A DNA stretch of 64,000 nt from assembly GCF_001681715.1 (NCBI RefSeq), contig NZ_LNWY01000005.1, forward strand, positions 496,001 through 560,000, in the 5' to 3' direction. Each line of letters opens with the position of its first letter. The first letter of the stretch is position 1. Shown one piece after another: positions 36,812 to 45,732 of this stretch. This DNA comes from Tritonibacter mobilis (lineage in GTDB: Bacteria; Pseudomonadota; Alphaproteobacteria; Rhodobacterales; Rhodobacteraceae). The notes beneath the pieces are model-generated. The model saw nothing but the letters and a program-made list of their open reading frames with translations. It was not told the origin of the DNA and did no database searches. The translations under genes were made by a program, and so were the position numbers.

Positions 36812-37156
36812 TCAATTCGCGGCGTGCTCTGGATCGAGCGCGTCCTGAAGTGTGTCATAAAGGTTAAAGACAGTGTCCATGCGTGTCAGGCGGAACACCT
36901 TGTCGACCATTGGCGTCAGGCCAGCGAGATCCAGTTTGCGCTCTTTGCCGAGTTGCTTCATCGCGGCGACGATTGCGCCCAACCCGCTGGAGTCAATAAA
37001 ATCCACATGAGACAGGTCAAGAATCACGCGCTCTGGACCGGCTTCGGTCTCTGTACGCATGTCTTCCTTGAATTGAATCGCCATCGCTGCGTCAATGCGC
37101 TGGGCATTCACGGTCACGACTTGTGCACCACCTGCTTCCGTGCTCGTAAGGCTCAT
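36812..37156 (-). CDS. STAS-domain anti-sigma factor antagonist
   Basis: A 114-residue STAS protein of the RsbV/SpoIIAA type. The phosphorylated Ser56 lies in DLSHVDFIDSSGLGAIV, the defining motif. It would be phosphorylated and inactivated by the RsbW-like kinase encoded just downstream and, when unphosphorylated, would release that kinase's partner. The start at 37156 is chosen over 37192 because GAGGAAC stands at good distance upstream. The gene is divergent from a thiolase gene 98 bases away. Confidence 0.92.
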   Translation of the reverse strand: MSLTSTEAGGAQVVTVNAQRIDAAMAIQFKEDMRTETEAGPERVILDLSHVDFIDSSGLGAIVAAMKQLGKERKLDLAGLTPMVDKVFRLTRMDTVFNLYDTLQDALDPEHAAN

Positions 37157-37253
37157 GAGAGTGTTCCTCGGCTCGTCATACTTGGAACTCACCCTAGACC
37201 TTAAATGTTATCATTCAGTATGGATAGTGCCGACAATTGGAGGAGTTAAGAGA

Positions 37254-38426
37254 ATGACCAAGATCGTGATCGCGGGGGCGGCCCGGACGCCGATGGGCGG
37301 ATTTCAGGGGATGTATGAGAATGTGAGCGCGGCGGATCTCGGCGGAGCGGCGATCAAGGCTGCGCTGGAACGGTCCGGTGCTACAACTGTGGATGAGGTT
37401 CTGATGGGCTGCGTCTTGCCTGCAGGGCAGGGGCAGGCTCCGGCACGGCAAGCGGGATTTGCCGCAGGCCTTGGCGAGGACGTCCCGGCCACCACTCTCA
37501 ACAAGATGTGCGGCTCGGGGATGAAAGCCGCGATGATAGCCTACGATCAGATCGCACTTGGCCATACGGATGTGATGGTTGCGGGTGGAATGGAGAGCAT
37601 GACCAACGCGCCATACCTGCTGCCTAAGATGCGCGGTGGTGCGCGGATTGGGCATGGTCAGGTCATTGATCACATGTTCCTCGACGGTCTTGAAGACGCC
37701 TATGATAAGGGCCGTTTGATGGGCACATTTGCCGAAGATTGCGCCGAGCATTACCAGTTCACCCGCGAAGAGCAGGATGAATTTGCGCTGGGGTCGCTGT
37801 CAAATGCGTTGGCGGCACAAGAAAGCGGCGCGTTTGAGGGCGAACTGACTGAAGTTACAGTGAAAACCCGCAAAGGCGCGGTCGTGACCGACGCCGATGA
37901 ACAGCCCAAATCTGCCCGCCCTGACAAGATCCCGACGCTGAAACCTGCCTTCCGTGAGGGCGGCACTGTAACAGCGGCCAATTCCTCGTCGATTTCGGAT
38001 GGTGCCGCAGCGCTCGTGTTGGCGTCTGAGGAGGCCGCTGCAGCCCGTGGACTGCAGGTGCGCGGCCATATTTTGGGTCACGCCAGCCACGCGCAGGCAC
38101 CGGGCTGGTTCACCACCGCCCCCGTTCCCGCGGCGCGAAAGCTGATGGCGCAGATCGGTTGGGACGTCGAGGATGTGGACCTTTGGGAGGTGAACGAAGC
38201 CTTTGCCGTGGTGCCGATGGCATTCATGCGCGAGATGGGAATCCCGCGTGAGAAAGTGAACGTAAATGGCGGCGCCTGTGCGTTGGGTCACCCCATCGGC
38301 GCGTCTGGTGCGCGCATCATGGTGACGCTTTTGAACGCCTTGGAAAAACGTGGCCTCAAGCGCGGTATCGCCGCAATCTGTATCGGCGGCGGCGAAGGCA
38401 CAGCCATCGCGATTGAGCGCGCCTGA
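37254..38426 (+). CDS. Acetyl-CoA C-acyltransferase (thiolase)
   Basis: Thiolase of 390 residues that forms or cleaves beta-ketoacyl-CoA. The acylated Cys86 is in LNKMCGSGMKA, the His of the GHPIGASGARI motif is near 345, and the second Cys near 378 is in AICIGGGEGTA. The start at 37254 is fixed by GGAGGAG seven bases before it; an upstream reading from 37095 would overlap the divergent STAS gene. The set matches biosynthetic acetoacetyl-CoA thiolases (PhaA type) or beta-oxidation thiolases; context does not separate them. Confidence 0.95.
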   Translation: MTKIVIAGAARTPMGGFQGMYENVSAADLGGAAIKAALERSGATTVDEVLMGCVLPAGQGQAPARQAGFAAGLGEDVPATTLNKMCGSGMKAAMIAYDQIALGHTDVMVAGGMESMTNAPYLLPKMRGGARIGHGQVIDHMFLDGLEDAYDKGRLMGTFAEDCAEHYQFTREEQDEFALGSLSNALAAQESGAFEGELTEVTVKTRKGAVVTDADEQPKSARPDKIPTLKPAFREGGTVTAANSSSISDGAAALVLASEEAAAARGLQVRGHILGHASHAQAPGWFTTAPVPAARKLMAQIGWDVEDVDLWEVNEAFAVVPMAFMREMGIPREKVNVNGGACALGHPIGASGARIMVTLLNALEKRGLKRGIAAICIGGGEGTAIAIERA

Positions 38427-38445
38427 TCTGAGGGCACGCATAATG

Positions 38446-38471
38446 GCGGCGCAAAAGATGCGCCGCTTTTT
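38446..38471 (+). terminator. Rho-independent terminator after the thiolase gene
   Basis: A perfect 8-base stem (gcggcgca / tgcgccgc) with a 5-base loop is followed by five T residues, 20 bases after the thiolase stop codon. Confidence 0.9.
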
Positions 38472-38523
38472 ACCTATCTGGAGGGCGCGACCCTTCCTCA
38501 ATATTTGAAAAGGCAAATGTCCC

Positions 38524-38991
38524 ATGCGGGTGAATTACGAGGATCTGTCCAAGACAGTGGCGGCGCTGACCGAGGGAGAAACGGATGAAGTCGCCCTGAT
38601 GGCCACCGTGGCGTGCGAGCTCCATCACGCGGACGATCGGTTCGACTGGACCGGATTTTACCGCGTGACAGAGCCTGAGGTGCTGAAAATCGGCCCCTAT
38701 CAGGGGGGGCACGGCTGTCTGGTGATCCCTTTTGCGCGCGGTGTCTGCGGCGCGGCGGCGCGTCTGAACGAGACGCAGCTTGTTGATGATGTCGAGGCCT
38801 TCCCCGGCCATATCGCCTGTTCGTCCTCGACCCGTTCGGAAATCGTCCTGCCCGTGCGCAACAAGGCGGGCGAGGTAATTGGGGTGCTGGACATCGACAG
38901 CAACCAGCCCGCTGCGTTCGATCAAGAAGATCAGGCGGCGCTTGAGAGCTTGCTGGATGCAGTTTTTGGCAGCCTCCCTGCCGCCAAATGA
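38524..38991 (+). CDS. msrC: Free methionine-(R)-sulfoxide reductase (GAF domain)
   Basis: A 155-residue GAF-domain enzyme that reduces free methionine-R-sulfoxide. The three catalytic cysteines of the fRMsr family are conserved: Cys65 in GGHGCLVIPF, Cys75 in ARGVCGAAA and Cys99 in FPGHIACSSSTRSEIVLPV. The end LDIDSNQPAAFDQEDQ is typical. The gene serves oxidative-damage repair. A LysE-family gene follows 15 bases after it, so the two are probably co-transcribed. Confidence 0.93.
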   Translation: MRVNYEDLSKTVAALTEGETDEVALMATVACELHHADDRFDWTGFYRVTEPEVLKIGPYQGGHGCLVIPFARGVCGAAARLNETQLVDDVEAFPGHIACSSSTRSEIVLPVRNKAGEVIGVLDIDSNQPAAFDQEDQAALESLLDAVFGSLPAAK

Positions 38992-39006
38992 TAGGATCAC
39001 TCGCTC

Positions 39007-39636
39007 GTGAGCTTTGACGCTTGGATCGTTTTTACTCTCTTCTGGATCGCCTTTGTCACCACGCCGGGACCAAATGCGGTGAATTGCATTTCCAACGGGA
39101 TGAACCTTGGCTTTGGTAAGGCGATGCTCGGGGTGCTGGCAATTCTGACGCAAGCGAGCGCCTTTCTGGTTCTCTCAGCACTGGGCGTGACGGCTTTGAT
39201 TGCGGCGTCACCGACCGCGTTTTTTATCGCAAAGCTGGTGGGGGCGGGGTTTTTGATTTTCTTAGGCATTCGCGGCTGGCGAAATGCCAGAAAACCAGTG
39301 CCCACTGCCGCGCGCCCGGCGCGGCATGTTTATTTACACGCGCTCGCCATCGCCACCATCAACCCAAAGAGCGTTGCAGGCTATCTCGCGGCGTTTTCGC
39401 AGTTTGTGCAGCCTGATGTGCCGATCTGGTCGCAGATGGTGGTGATCATGCCCACCGCACTCACGCTGACGGCGCTCAGTTATACGGGGTTCACATTGCT
39501 GGGTGTCGTGATGGGGCGCGCAGCACTGGCCGCCGTTTTCAACGTCTGGATACGCCGGGTCTTGGCAGTCTGTTTCATCATCTATGGGATACTTCTCGGG
39601 GCCAGCAGCACCCCCAGCCCCCAAGCTGGACCCTGA
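39007..39636 (+). CDS. LysE family translocator
   Basis: Inner-membrane exporter of 209 residues with about six membrane helices, in the LysE/RhtB family of amino-acid exporters. Family marks are the N-terminal TTPGPNAVNCISNGMNLGFGKA (only the PGPN part is truly conserved) and the central HALAIATINPKSVAGYLAAFSQF. The start is a GTG at 39007; the next in-frame ATG would remove the essential PGPN motif. It is 15 bases after the methionine-sulfoxide-reductase gene. Confidence 0.92.
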   Translation: MSFDAWIVFTLFWIAFVTTPGPNAVNCISNGMNLGFGKAMLGVLAILTQASAFLVLSALGVTALIAASPTAFFIAKLVGAGFLIFLGIRGWRNARKPVPTAARPARHVYLHALAIATINPKSVAGYLAAFSQFVQPDVPIWSQMVVIMPTALTLTALSYTGFTLLGVVMGRAALAAVFNVWIRRVLAVCFIIYGILLGASSTPSPQAGP

Positions 39637-39740
39637 ACCCACCCCTTCGCGCTTGACTGTTTAACAATCTTGGCGGCTTCGCTAGGGTCCAGATATTACC
39701 AGCTCGCCAGCAAGGCGAAGCAATTACAGGGGTGGAAAGA

Positions 39741-40112
39741 ATGATTAAAGGTCACTGCTTGTGCGGCAATATCGCGTTTGAGACTGCTGCCACACCGGAA
39801 GGGCCATCCATGTGCCACTGTGGTCAATGCCGCCGTCAGTCCGGTGGTATTTGGTCATCGGCCTATGTTGCAGATGATGCGTTGACGATCACCGGCGACG
39901 TCAGCTGGTACGCCTCAAGCGCGCAAGCAAAGCGCGGCTTTTGCGCCAAATGCGGATCTTTTCTATTTTGGAAGGCCCATGATGAGGACACCACCAGCTT
40001 TGCCCTTGGTGCCGTCACCAACCCCACAACAGTGACGCTGGAAAAGCATATCTTTGTCGCTGACAAAGGCGATTACTATGAAATTGCCGACGGTCTGCCT
40101 CAGCGCGATTGA
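39741..40112 (+). CDS. GFA family protein (glutathione-dependent formaldehyde-activating fold)
   Basis: A 123-residue zinc protein of the GFA/CENP-V family. The zinc cysteines are in GHCLCGNIAF, MCHCGQCRRQSGG and GFCAKCGSFLFWK. The best known member binds glutathione and formaldehyde, but most members, like this small one, have no assigned role. The ATG at 39741 is preferred to a GTG nine bases earlier because GGGTGG stands before it. Confidence 0.9.
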   Translation: MIKGHCLCGNIAFETAATPEGPSMCHCGQCRRQSGGIWSSAYVADDALTITGDVSWYASSAQAKRGFCAKCGSFLFWKAHDEDTTSFALGAVTNPTTVTLEKHIFVADKGDYYEIADGLPQRD

Positions 40113-40269
40113 GACCGGTTGCCTTTGTGGCATTCCTTCACTGATGTTCATGCCTGTGAATTCCGCATTGCGAATGTGAAGGGCAGGTAACCCGACAGGG
40201 CGATATTTTGCTTTATACGTTAAGCAGTTGCGGGCAGATTGCCCGAGCACGAATCGACGTTGAGGGAGA

Positions 40270-41211
40270 ATGTCCATGCGCACGAAACCCGAGAATGTGG
40301 ACACCCCCCAAGGTCTTGCTTTTGCGCTGACAGCCTATGTCATGTGGGGCTTTCTGCCGCTCTATATGAAGATGCTCGCTCATATTCCGCCGACAGAGGT
40401 GGTGGCTCACCGCGTGATCTGGTCCGTGCCGATCGCCGGGGTGTTACTGCTGCTTTTGGGACGTATGGGAGACTTGAAGGCTGCGTTGCGCAGTCCACGC
40501 GTTCTGCTGATGGGCTGTGTGACCGCGGCCTTTGTGTCGGTGAACTGGGGCATTTACGTCTGGTCGGTCGGCTCAGGCTATGCGCTGGAGGCTGCGCTTG
40601 GCTACTATATCAACCCGCTGTTTTCTATTGCTTTGGGGGCGCTGTTGTTGGGAGAGCGGCTGACCCGCGCCCAGATGGTGGCTGTGGGGCTTGCGACACT
40701 GGCGGTGATTATTCTGACGGTGGAAACCGGTCGTTTGCCGCTTGCGGCGCTGGGGCTGACTGTCTCGTGGGGTTTTTACGCCTTCTTCAAAAAGTCGCTG
40801 CCCATCGGGCCAAATCAGGGGTTTTTGCTAGAGGTTCTGATCCTCACCATTCCGGCGCTGGGGTATATTATCTACCTGACCGCCACCGGGCAGAGCCACT
40901 TTGCCAATGTGCGGTTTGATACGCTGTTGCTGCTGGGCTGCGGTGTGGTGACGGCGGTGCCGCTGATCATCTACGCCAATGGCGCAAAGCTCCTGAAGCT
41001 CTCAACCATTGCGATCCTGCAATATATTGCGCCGACCATGATCTTTCTGGTTGCGGTCTTCGTGTTCAAGGAACCCTTTGGCGGTGCGCGCATGGTGGCC
41101 TTCCCGCTGATCTGGGCGGCGTTGGTGATCTATTCAGTGTCCTTGCTGCGCGAAATGCGGCGCAAGGGGCGAGAGGCGCTTACCGAGGCAGCGCCTGCTC
41201 GCGAACCTTAA
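40270..41211 (+). CDS. rarD: RarD-like EamA permease
   Basis: A 313-residue EamA/DMT-type carrier with ten membrane helices. RarD-specific stretches are LTAYVMWGFLPLYMKMLAHI, TEVVAHRVIWSVP, SVNWGIYVWSVGSGYALEAAL and GYYINPLFSIALGALLLGERL. RarD was named from chloramphenicol-related phenotypes, but its substrate is not established. GAGGGAGA precedes the start; a second ATG two codons on is also possible. It converges tightly on the MliC-like gene, with nine bases between. Confidence 0.93.
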   Translation: MSMRTKPENVDTPQGLAFALTAYVMWGFLPLYMKMLAHIPPTEVVAHRVIWSVPIAGVLLLLLGRMGDLKAALRSPRVLLMGCVTAAFVSVNWGIYVWSVGSGYALEAALGYYINPLFSIALGALLLGERLTRAQMVAVGLATLAVIILTVETGRLPLAALGLTVSWGFYAFFKKSLPIGPNQGFLLEVLILTIPALGYIIYLTATGQSHFANVRFDTLLLLGCGVVTAVPLIIYANGAKLLKLSTIAILQYIAPTMIFLVAVFVFKEPFGGARMVAFPLIWAALVIYSVSLLREMRRKGREALTEAAPAREP

Positions 41212-41220
41212 GGCGCGGGG

Positions 41221-41577
41221 TCAGTTGCTGACGCAATCGCGCAGGATCAGATCGGCATTTTCTTGCGGGCCATAGGCAATCAATGCGTCGTTGCCCTTGC
41301 CGTGCAACTCATAAGGGCGGTTCTCATCGCGCGACCGGTACCGCATGCCGGAGCCCGAAACCACTTGCGTCATCACCACTTGCTGCCCATCCAGTTGCGC
41401 GATGGCCAGCGACTCGCCTGCCTCAGTGTTGATAAACACCACCGGCACGCGCACTCCGCGTTCGCATGTGTACTCGGTCTGGATCGTCGAAAGCGTGGTG
41501 TCCGCGGGAACAGCCGTCTCAGCGAGGGCCGGCATAGCCAATGCGGCGACCGGCACAGCGAGAATAAAACGAAACAT
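41221..41577 (-). CDS. MliC-like lysozyme inhibitor family protein
   Basis: A 118-residue secreted protein with a signal peptide (about residues 1-19, ending MPALA). The mature part has the MliC/PliC pattern: YTCERGVRVPVVFINTEAGE, IAQLDGQQVVMTQVVSGSGM and RYRSRDENRPYELHGKGNDA, with one cysteine near each end to form a disulfide. Members block C-type lysozyme. There is no lipobox, so it is likely periplasmic and soluble. Confidence 0.87.
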   Translation of the reverse strand: MFRFILAVPVAALAMPALAETAVPADTTLSTIQTEYTCERGVRVPVVFINTEAGESLAIAQLDGQQVVMTQVVSGSGMRYRSRDENRPYELHGKGNDALIAYGPQENADLILRDCVSN

Positions 41578-41766
41578 GGTGCAATCCTGTTAAATATCTG
41601 GTGGTCAAACCCACCCCGCAGCAGAGGTAAGTGGCCGCACTGACAGCGGCAATTCAACTTTTCTTGTAGGGCGCGCATTTGCTGACCGCGCCCCAACGTG
41701 GCCTCTCGGGAAATGCGCGGTACAGTTCATCTTGCCCTTATGCCGGCGCGGCGCTAGGCAGCGGGC

Positions 41767-42420
41767 ATGACGGTATCCAGTGAGTATTGCCCCCCGAGCG
41801 ACCCGCTCGACATCCTGCATCACGATGCGCAAATCCTTGTGGTCAACAAACCCGCAGGGCTTTTGTCCGTGCCGGGCAAAGGAGAGCATCTGTCAGACTG
41901 TTTGATCAGCCGTATTCAGGCCGCTTTTCCTGAGGCGCTTTTGGTGCATCGGCTCGACCGCGACACGTCAGGGGTCATGGTCTTTGCGATGACCGCGCAT
42001 GCCCAGCGTCATCTGGGACTGCAATTTGAAAAACGCATGACCAAGAAAACCTACGTTGCCCGTCTGACTGGCAAGCTGGAGCCGCGTTCGGGGACTGTTG
42101 ATTTGCCGCTGATCGTGGATTGGCCCAATCGTCCGCTGCAAAAAGTCTGCAAGGAAACCGGCAAGCCTGCCCATACCGACTGGAAGGTCATAAGCCACGG
42201 CGAGGAGGAGACGCGCGTGCGGCTTCAGCCCAAAACAGGCCGGTCGCATCAGTTGCGGGTTCATATGCAGTCGCTTGGCCATCCGATCCTTGGGGATCCT
42301 CTTTACGCAAGTGGCGCAGCGCGGGATTATCCGCGTATGATGCTGCATTCCGAAGAGCTACGCCTCAAACACCCCGAGGGCGGTGCTTCGCAGAAGTTTC
42401 GGGCTAAGGCGCCGTTTTAA
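41767..42420 (+). CDS. RluA-family pseudouridine synthase
   Basis: A 217-residue pseudouridine synthase without an S4 domain, as in RluA or TruC. The catalytic Asp64 is in HRLDRDTSGVMVFA. Other core motifs are ILVVNKPAGLLSVPG, TGRSHQLRVHMQSLGHPILGDPLY and MMLHSEELRLKHP. RluA acts on 23S rRNA U746 and tRNA U32; the target here cannot be told from sequence. Its 3' end overlaps the AraC regulator's 3' end by 17 bases. Confidence 0.93.
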   Translation: MTVSSEYCPPSDPLDILHHDAQILVVNKPAGLLSVPGKGEHLSDCLISRIQAAFPEALLVHRLDRDTSGVMVFAMTAHAQRHLGLQFEKRMTKKTYVARLTGKLEPRSGTVDLPLIVDWPNRPLQKVCKETGKPAHTDWKVISHGEEETRVRLQPKTGRSHQLRVHMQSLGHPILGDPLYASGAARDYPRMMLHSEELRLKHPEGGASQKFRAKAPF

Positions 42421-43117
42421 TCGTGGCCTTGGGCTGCGTGCGAAAATGCCGGGGCGTTTGGCCGGTGACTTTACGAAATTCGCGCTGAAAATGGGCCTGA
42501 TCTGCGTAGCCACAGCAGAACCCGATCTCGGCAAGACTTGTGGCGCTGCGTCGGAGCATCTGTGAGGCAAGATCCGTGCGCATATGGCGCAACGTGGCGG
42601 AAAAACTGCCCCCTTCAGCCAGTAAATACCGCTGTAGGCTCCGGGTTGAGAGGCCAAGCGCTGCTGCCGTATCCTCCAGCCGCCACGCCCGTGCAGGATC
42701 GATTGCGATCAACCGGTGCAGATGGTCGCTGAGCCTCTCAGACTCGCCGGTATCAATGGCAGGGAGCGCCGGTACGTCTTGCCAGCGGATCTCTCCTTCG
42801 CGAGAGGTGCGCACCTCTAGCCCCGCACGTTCCATCAGCGCATGCAAGACGATCAGCTGCGCTTCAATATCTTGTCGGCCTGCGGATGGATCGGCTTTGA
42901 GGTGGAGCTTGTTTTCATCCAGTCCCTCCAGATGCATCCGTGACGTGATGGCGCAATACCGTTGCAGGCGGAGGAACTTGCCACAGATCACGCTAGGGTC
43001 AGGGATCGAGGTGATGGTACGCACCACGATTGTCTTTGATAGCGCCAGAGCCCCTCGGATGTCATCGGGCGTTGCGTCGCTGGCAACATTGAGCCCCAAT
43101 GCGGCACGGAAATCCAT
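42404..43117 (-). CDS. AraC family transcriptional regulator
   Basis: A 237-residue regulator with a C-terminal double helix-turn-helix (from about residue 130: WRLEDTAAALGLSTRSLQRYL, then LAEIGFCCGYADQAHFQREF and TGQTPRHFR). The N-terminal ~120 residues match no domain I recognise; they would sense a ligand or contact a partner. It stands alone, near the aldehyde dehydrogenase gene (same strand, 186 bases upstream), which could be a target. Confidence 0.9.
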   Translation of the reverse strand: MDFRAALGLNVASDATPDDIRGALALSKTIVVRTITSIPDPSVICGKFLRLQRYCAITSRMHLEGLDENKLHLKADPSAGRQDIEAQLIVLHALMERAGLEVRTSREGEIRWQDVPALPAIDTGESERLSDHLHRLIAIDPARAWRLEDTAAALGLSTRSLQRYLLAEGGSFSATLRHMRTDLASQMLRRSATSLAEIGFCCGYADQAHFQREFRKVTGQTPRHFRTQPKATIKTAP

Positions 43118-43256
43118 TTTGTACCTCCCGGCACGTGCCGGCCTTCTGTGTTCCTAAAAACAAATCTAACAAATCGCCAACCTTCCGGTAGCCGCAGCAA
43201 GCCTTGCAAGTTTGAGTGAATGTTTGAAGACAAATCTATGTGTAGTGCAGGACAAT

Positions 43257-43283
43257 AAAAAAGAACCGCCCCAAAGGGCGGCT
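43257..43283 (-). terminator. Rho-independent terminator after the aldehyde dehydrogenase gene
   Basis: On the minus strand a gccgccc/gggcgg stem is followed by TTCTTTTTT, directly after the aldehyde dehydrogenase stop codon at 43304. Confidence 0.87.
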
Positions 43284-43303
43284 CCAATCGCGATATGTAA
43301 CGG

Positions 43304-44746
43304 TCAGGCTTCTGGCGTCCAGCCGCCTACGGCTTTGACTTCCATAAAGTCCTCCAGCCCCCAGACGCCACCTTCGCGGCCATTGCCGGACTGTTTCATG
43401 CCGCCAAAGGGGGCACCGGCGCTGCGGGATTTGCCGTTCATCTCCACCATGCCGGAGCGCAACACCCGCGCCAGGCGGTTTGCGCGCGCACCGTCCTGCG
43501 TCTGCACGTAGTTGGTCAGGCCGTAAGGCGTGTCATTGGCGATCTCTACCGCTTCTTCCTCGGTTTCGAACGGGATGATGGTCATAACCGGGCCAAAGAT
43601 CTCTTCACGCGCAATGGTCATCTGATTGTTCACATCGGCAAAGATCGTGGGCTTCACATAGTAGCCCTTGTTCAACCCGTCGGGGCGACCGGTGCCACCA
43701 GCGACCAGACGCGCACCCTCGTCGATACCCTTCTGGATCAGATCCTGGATCTTGGTCCACTGAAGTTCATTGACCACGGGGCCGATATGGCGACCTTCCT
43801 GTGACGCGGGGCCGACTTCGACCTTATTGGCCACTGCGGCGGCTTCTTCGACCACGCGGTCGTAGATGCCCTTTTGCACCAGCATGCGGGAGGGCGCGTT
43901 ACAGCTCTGGCCGGTGTTCTGCATCATGTGCAGCACGCCGCGCTTCACGGCCTTTTCATCGGCGTCGTCAAACACAAGGTTCGCCCCTTTGCCGCCCAGT
44001 TCCAGATGCACCTTCTTTAGCGTGTCCGCTGCCGCCTTAGAGATCGCGGTGCCCGCGCGGGTGGAGCCGGTGAAGGACACCATATCCACATCCGGATGCG
44101 ACGAAAGCTGGGTGCCAACGCCCGCACCATCACCATTCACAAGGTTGAACACACCTGCAGGGAAACCTGCTTCATCCACCATTTCCGCAAAGATCATCGC
44201 GTTGAGCGGGCTTTGCTCAGACGGTTTCAAAACCATGGTACAACCCGCAATCGCGGCAGCGCCAAATTTAAGCGTGATCTGGTTCATCGGCCAGTTCCAT
44301 GGGGTAATCAGCGCCGCGACGCCGACAGCCTCATAGATGATGCGGTCATTGGGGGCGTGATCGCCAAGGGGGCGTTCGAACTGGAAATTCTTCGCGGCCT
44401 CGATAAAGCCGTTCAGGTGCCATGTGCCTGCACCCACCTGACTGGAGCGCGACAGATCGATGGGGGCACCCATCTCGGTGGACATGGCCTGCGCCAGATC
44501 CTCGGCGCGGCTGTTGTAGATGCCGATCAGCTTTTCCACCAGCGCGATGCGCTCTGACGGTGGGGTGGCCATCCAGCCGGGCAGGGCGGCCTTGGCGGCA
44601 GCAACAGCGGCATCCGTGTCAGCCTGGCTGCCCAGCGAAATCACCGTGCAGGGGTCTTCGGTGGATGGATCGATAACGGCACAGTCATTGGCTGCCGAGG
44701 GCTGAACCCACTGGCCATTGATGTAGAATTCGCGTTTCTCAAGCAT
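43304..44746 (-). CDS. NAD(P)-dependent aldehyde dehydrogenase
   Basis: Aldehyde dehydrogenase superfamily enzyme of 480 residues. The catalytic Cys282 is in QNTGQSCNAPSRMLV and the general-base Glu249 in LELGGKGANLVFDDAD. Other landmarks are ITPWNWPMNQITLKFGAA and EEIFGPVMTIIPF. The start at 44746 is set by AGGGAG seven bases before and the normal N-terminal segment; an upstream reading from 44902 has no support. The substrate is open. It is divergent from a peroxiredoxin gene, and a lone AraC regulator follows downstream. Confidence 0.95.
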   Translation of the reverse strand: MLEKREFYINGQWVQPSAANDCAVIDPSTEDPCTVISLGSQADTDAAVAAAKAALPGWMATPPSERIALVEKLIGIYNSRAEDLAQAMSTEMGAPIDLSRSSQVGAGTWHLNGFIEAAKNFQFERPLGDHAPNDRIIYEAVGVAALITPWNWPMNQITLKFGAAAIAGCTMVLKPSEQSPLNAMIFAEMVDEAGFPAGVFNLVNGDGAGVGTQLSSHPDVDMVSFTGSTRAGTAISKAAADTLKKVHLELGGKGANLVFDDADEKAVKRGVLHMMQNTGQSCNAPSRMLVQKGIYDRVVEEAAAVANKVEVGPASQEGRHIGPVVNELQWTKIQDLIQKGIDEGARLVAGGTGRPDGLNKGYYVKPTIFADVNNQMTIAREEIFGPVMTIIPFETEEEAVEIANDTPYGLTNYVQTQDGARANRLARVLRSGMVEMNGKSRSAGAPFGGMKQSGNGREGGVWGLEDFMEVKAVGGWTPEA

Positions 44747-44992
44747 GGTAGGCTCCCTGATCGAGGCTTGGAATTTGGCCGATTGGCGGCCATCTGGCGC
44801 CACTGTGTCAGCGCCGGTGCTGCGCGGCAAGTCAGATTTTTGATCAAATTCTGAAATCACGCATACTCCTGCCAACACGCCGGTAAGCTGCGACAAATTC
44901 AAAGGCAGGCGGGCTATGCCCTTTAACCCCCGGAGAAAGCGAGTAGGGTTGCCTCAGCGATTCACGCGACTTCAGACAAGAGGAGCACTCAA

Positions 44993-45643
44993 ATGGGTTT
45001 GCGTATTAACGACGTAGTGCCGAATTTCACGGCTGAGACCGATCAGGGAACCATCACCTTTCACGACTGGATTGGTGACAGCTGGGCGATCCTGTTCTCG
45101 CACCCCAAGGATTTCACTCCGGTCTGCACCACCGAGTTTTCCGCTGTGGCGCAGCTCTCTGAGGAGTGGGCCGCACGGAACACCAAAGTCATTGGCGTGT
45201 CCGTCGACAGCGCCGAGGATCACCGCAAGTGGAAAGGTGATATTGAGAGCTATGGTAAGGCCTCCGCTGGCTTCCCGATCATCGCAGATGAGGGGCTTGC
45301 GGTATCAAAGGCATTCGACATGCTGCCCGCCGAAGCCTACCTGCCCGATGGCCGCACACCTGCCGACAGCGCCACCGTGCGCTCCGTCTTCATCATCGGC
45401 CCGGATAAGCAACTGAAGCTCTCAATGACCTACCCGATGACTGTGGGGCGGAACTTTGCCGAGATTCTGCGGGCGCTGGACGGTTTGCAAATGTCCGGCA
45501 AGGGCGTTGCAACCCCCGCAAACTGGGTGCCCGGCGAAGATGTGATCATCCCGCCTTCGGTCTCCAATGAAGATGCAAAAGCGAAGTTTGGCGAGTTCGA
45601 GACCATCTTCCCTTACCTGCGCAAAACAAAAGCGCCGCAGTAA
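44993..45643 (+). CDS. 1-Cys peroxiredoxin (Prx6/AhpC-TSA type)
   Basis: Thiol peroxidase of 216 residues in the Prx6 class. The peroxidatic Cys45 is in HPKDFTPVCTTEFSAV, and it is the only cysteine in the protein, so it works as a 1-Cys enzyme. The C-terminal extension TPANWVPGEDVIIPPSVS is characteristic of Prx6. It reduces peroxides with an external thiol. GAGGAG stands eight bases before the start. A strong terminator follows. Confidence 0.95.
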   Translation: MGLRINDVVPNFTAETDQGTITFHDWIGDSWAILFSHPKDFTPVCTTEFSAVAQLSEEWAARNTKVIGVSVDSAEDHRKWKGDIESYGKASAGFPIIADEGLAVSKAFDMLPAEAYLPDGRTPADSATVRSVFIIGPDKQLKLSMTYPMTVGRNFAEILRALDGLQMSGKGVATPANWVPGEDVIIPPSVSNEDAKAKFGEFETIFPYLRKTKAPQ

Positions 45644-45671
45644 GCCGGTCGTTCGAGACCCAAAGAAAAGA

Positions 45672-45704
45672 CAAAAGCCATCGCAACCGCTGCGATGGCT
45701 TTTT
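45672..45704. terminator. Rho-independent terminator after the peroxiredoxin gene
   Basis: A perfect 10-base stem (agccatcgca / tgcgatggct) is followed by four more T residues and flanked on the left by acaaa. It lies between converging genes and may serve both directions. Confidence 0.9.
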
Positions 45705-45732
45705 GGTTCTGGATCAGCCCAAGCGCGTACCC

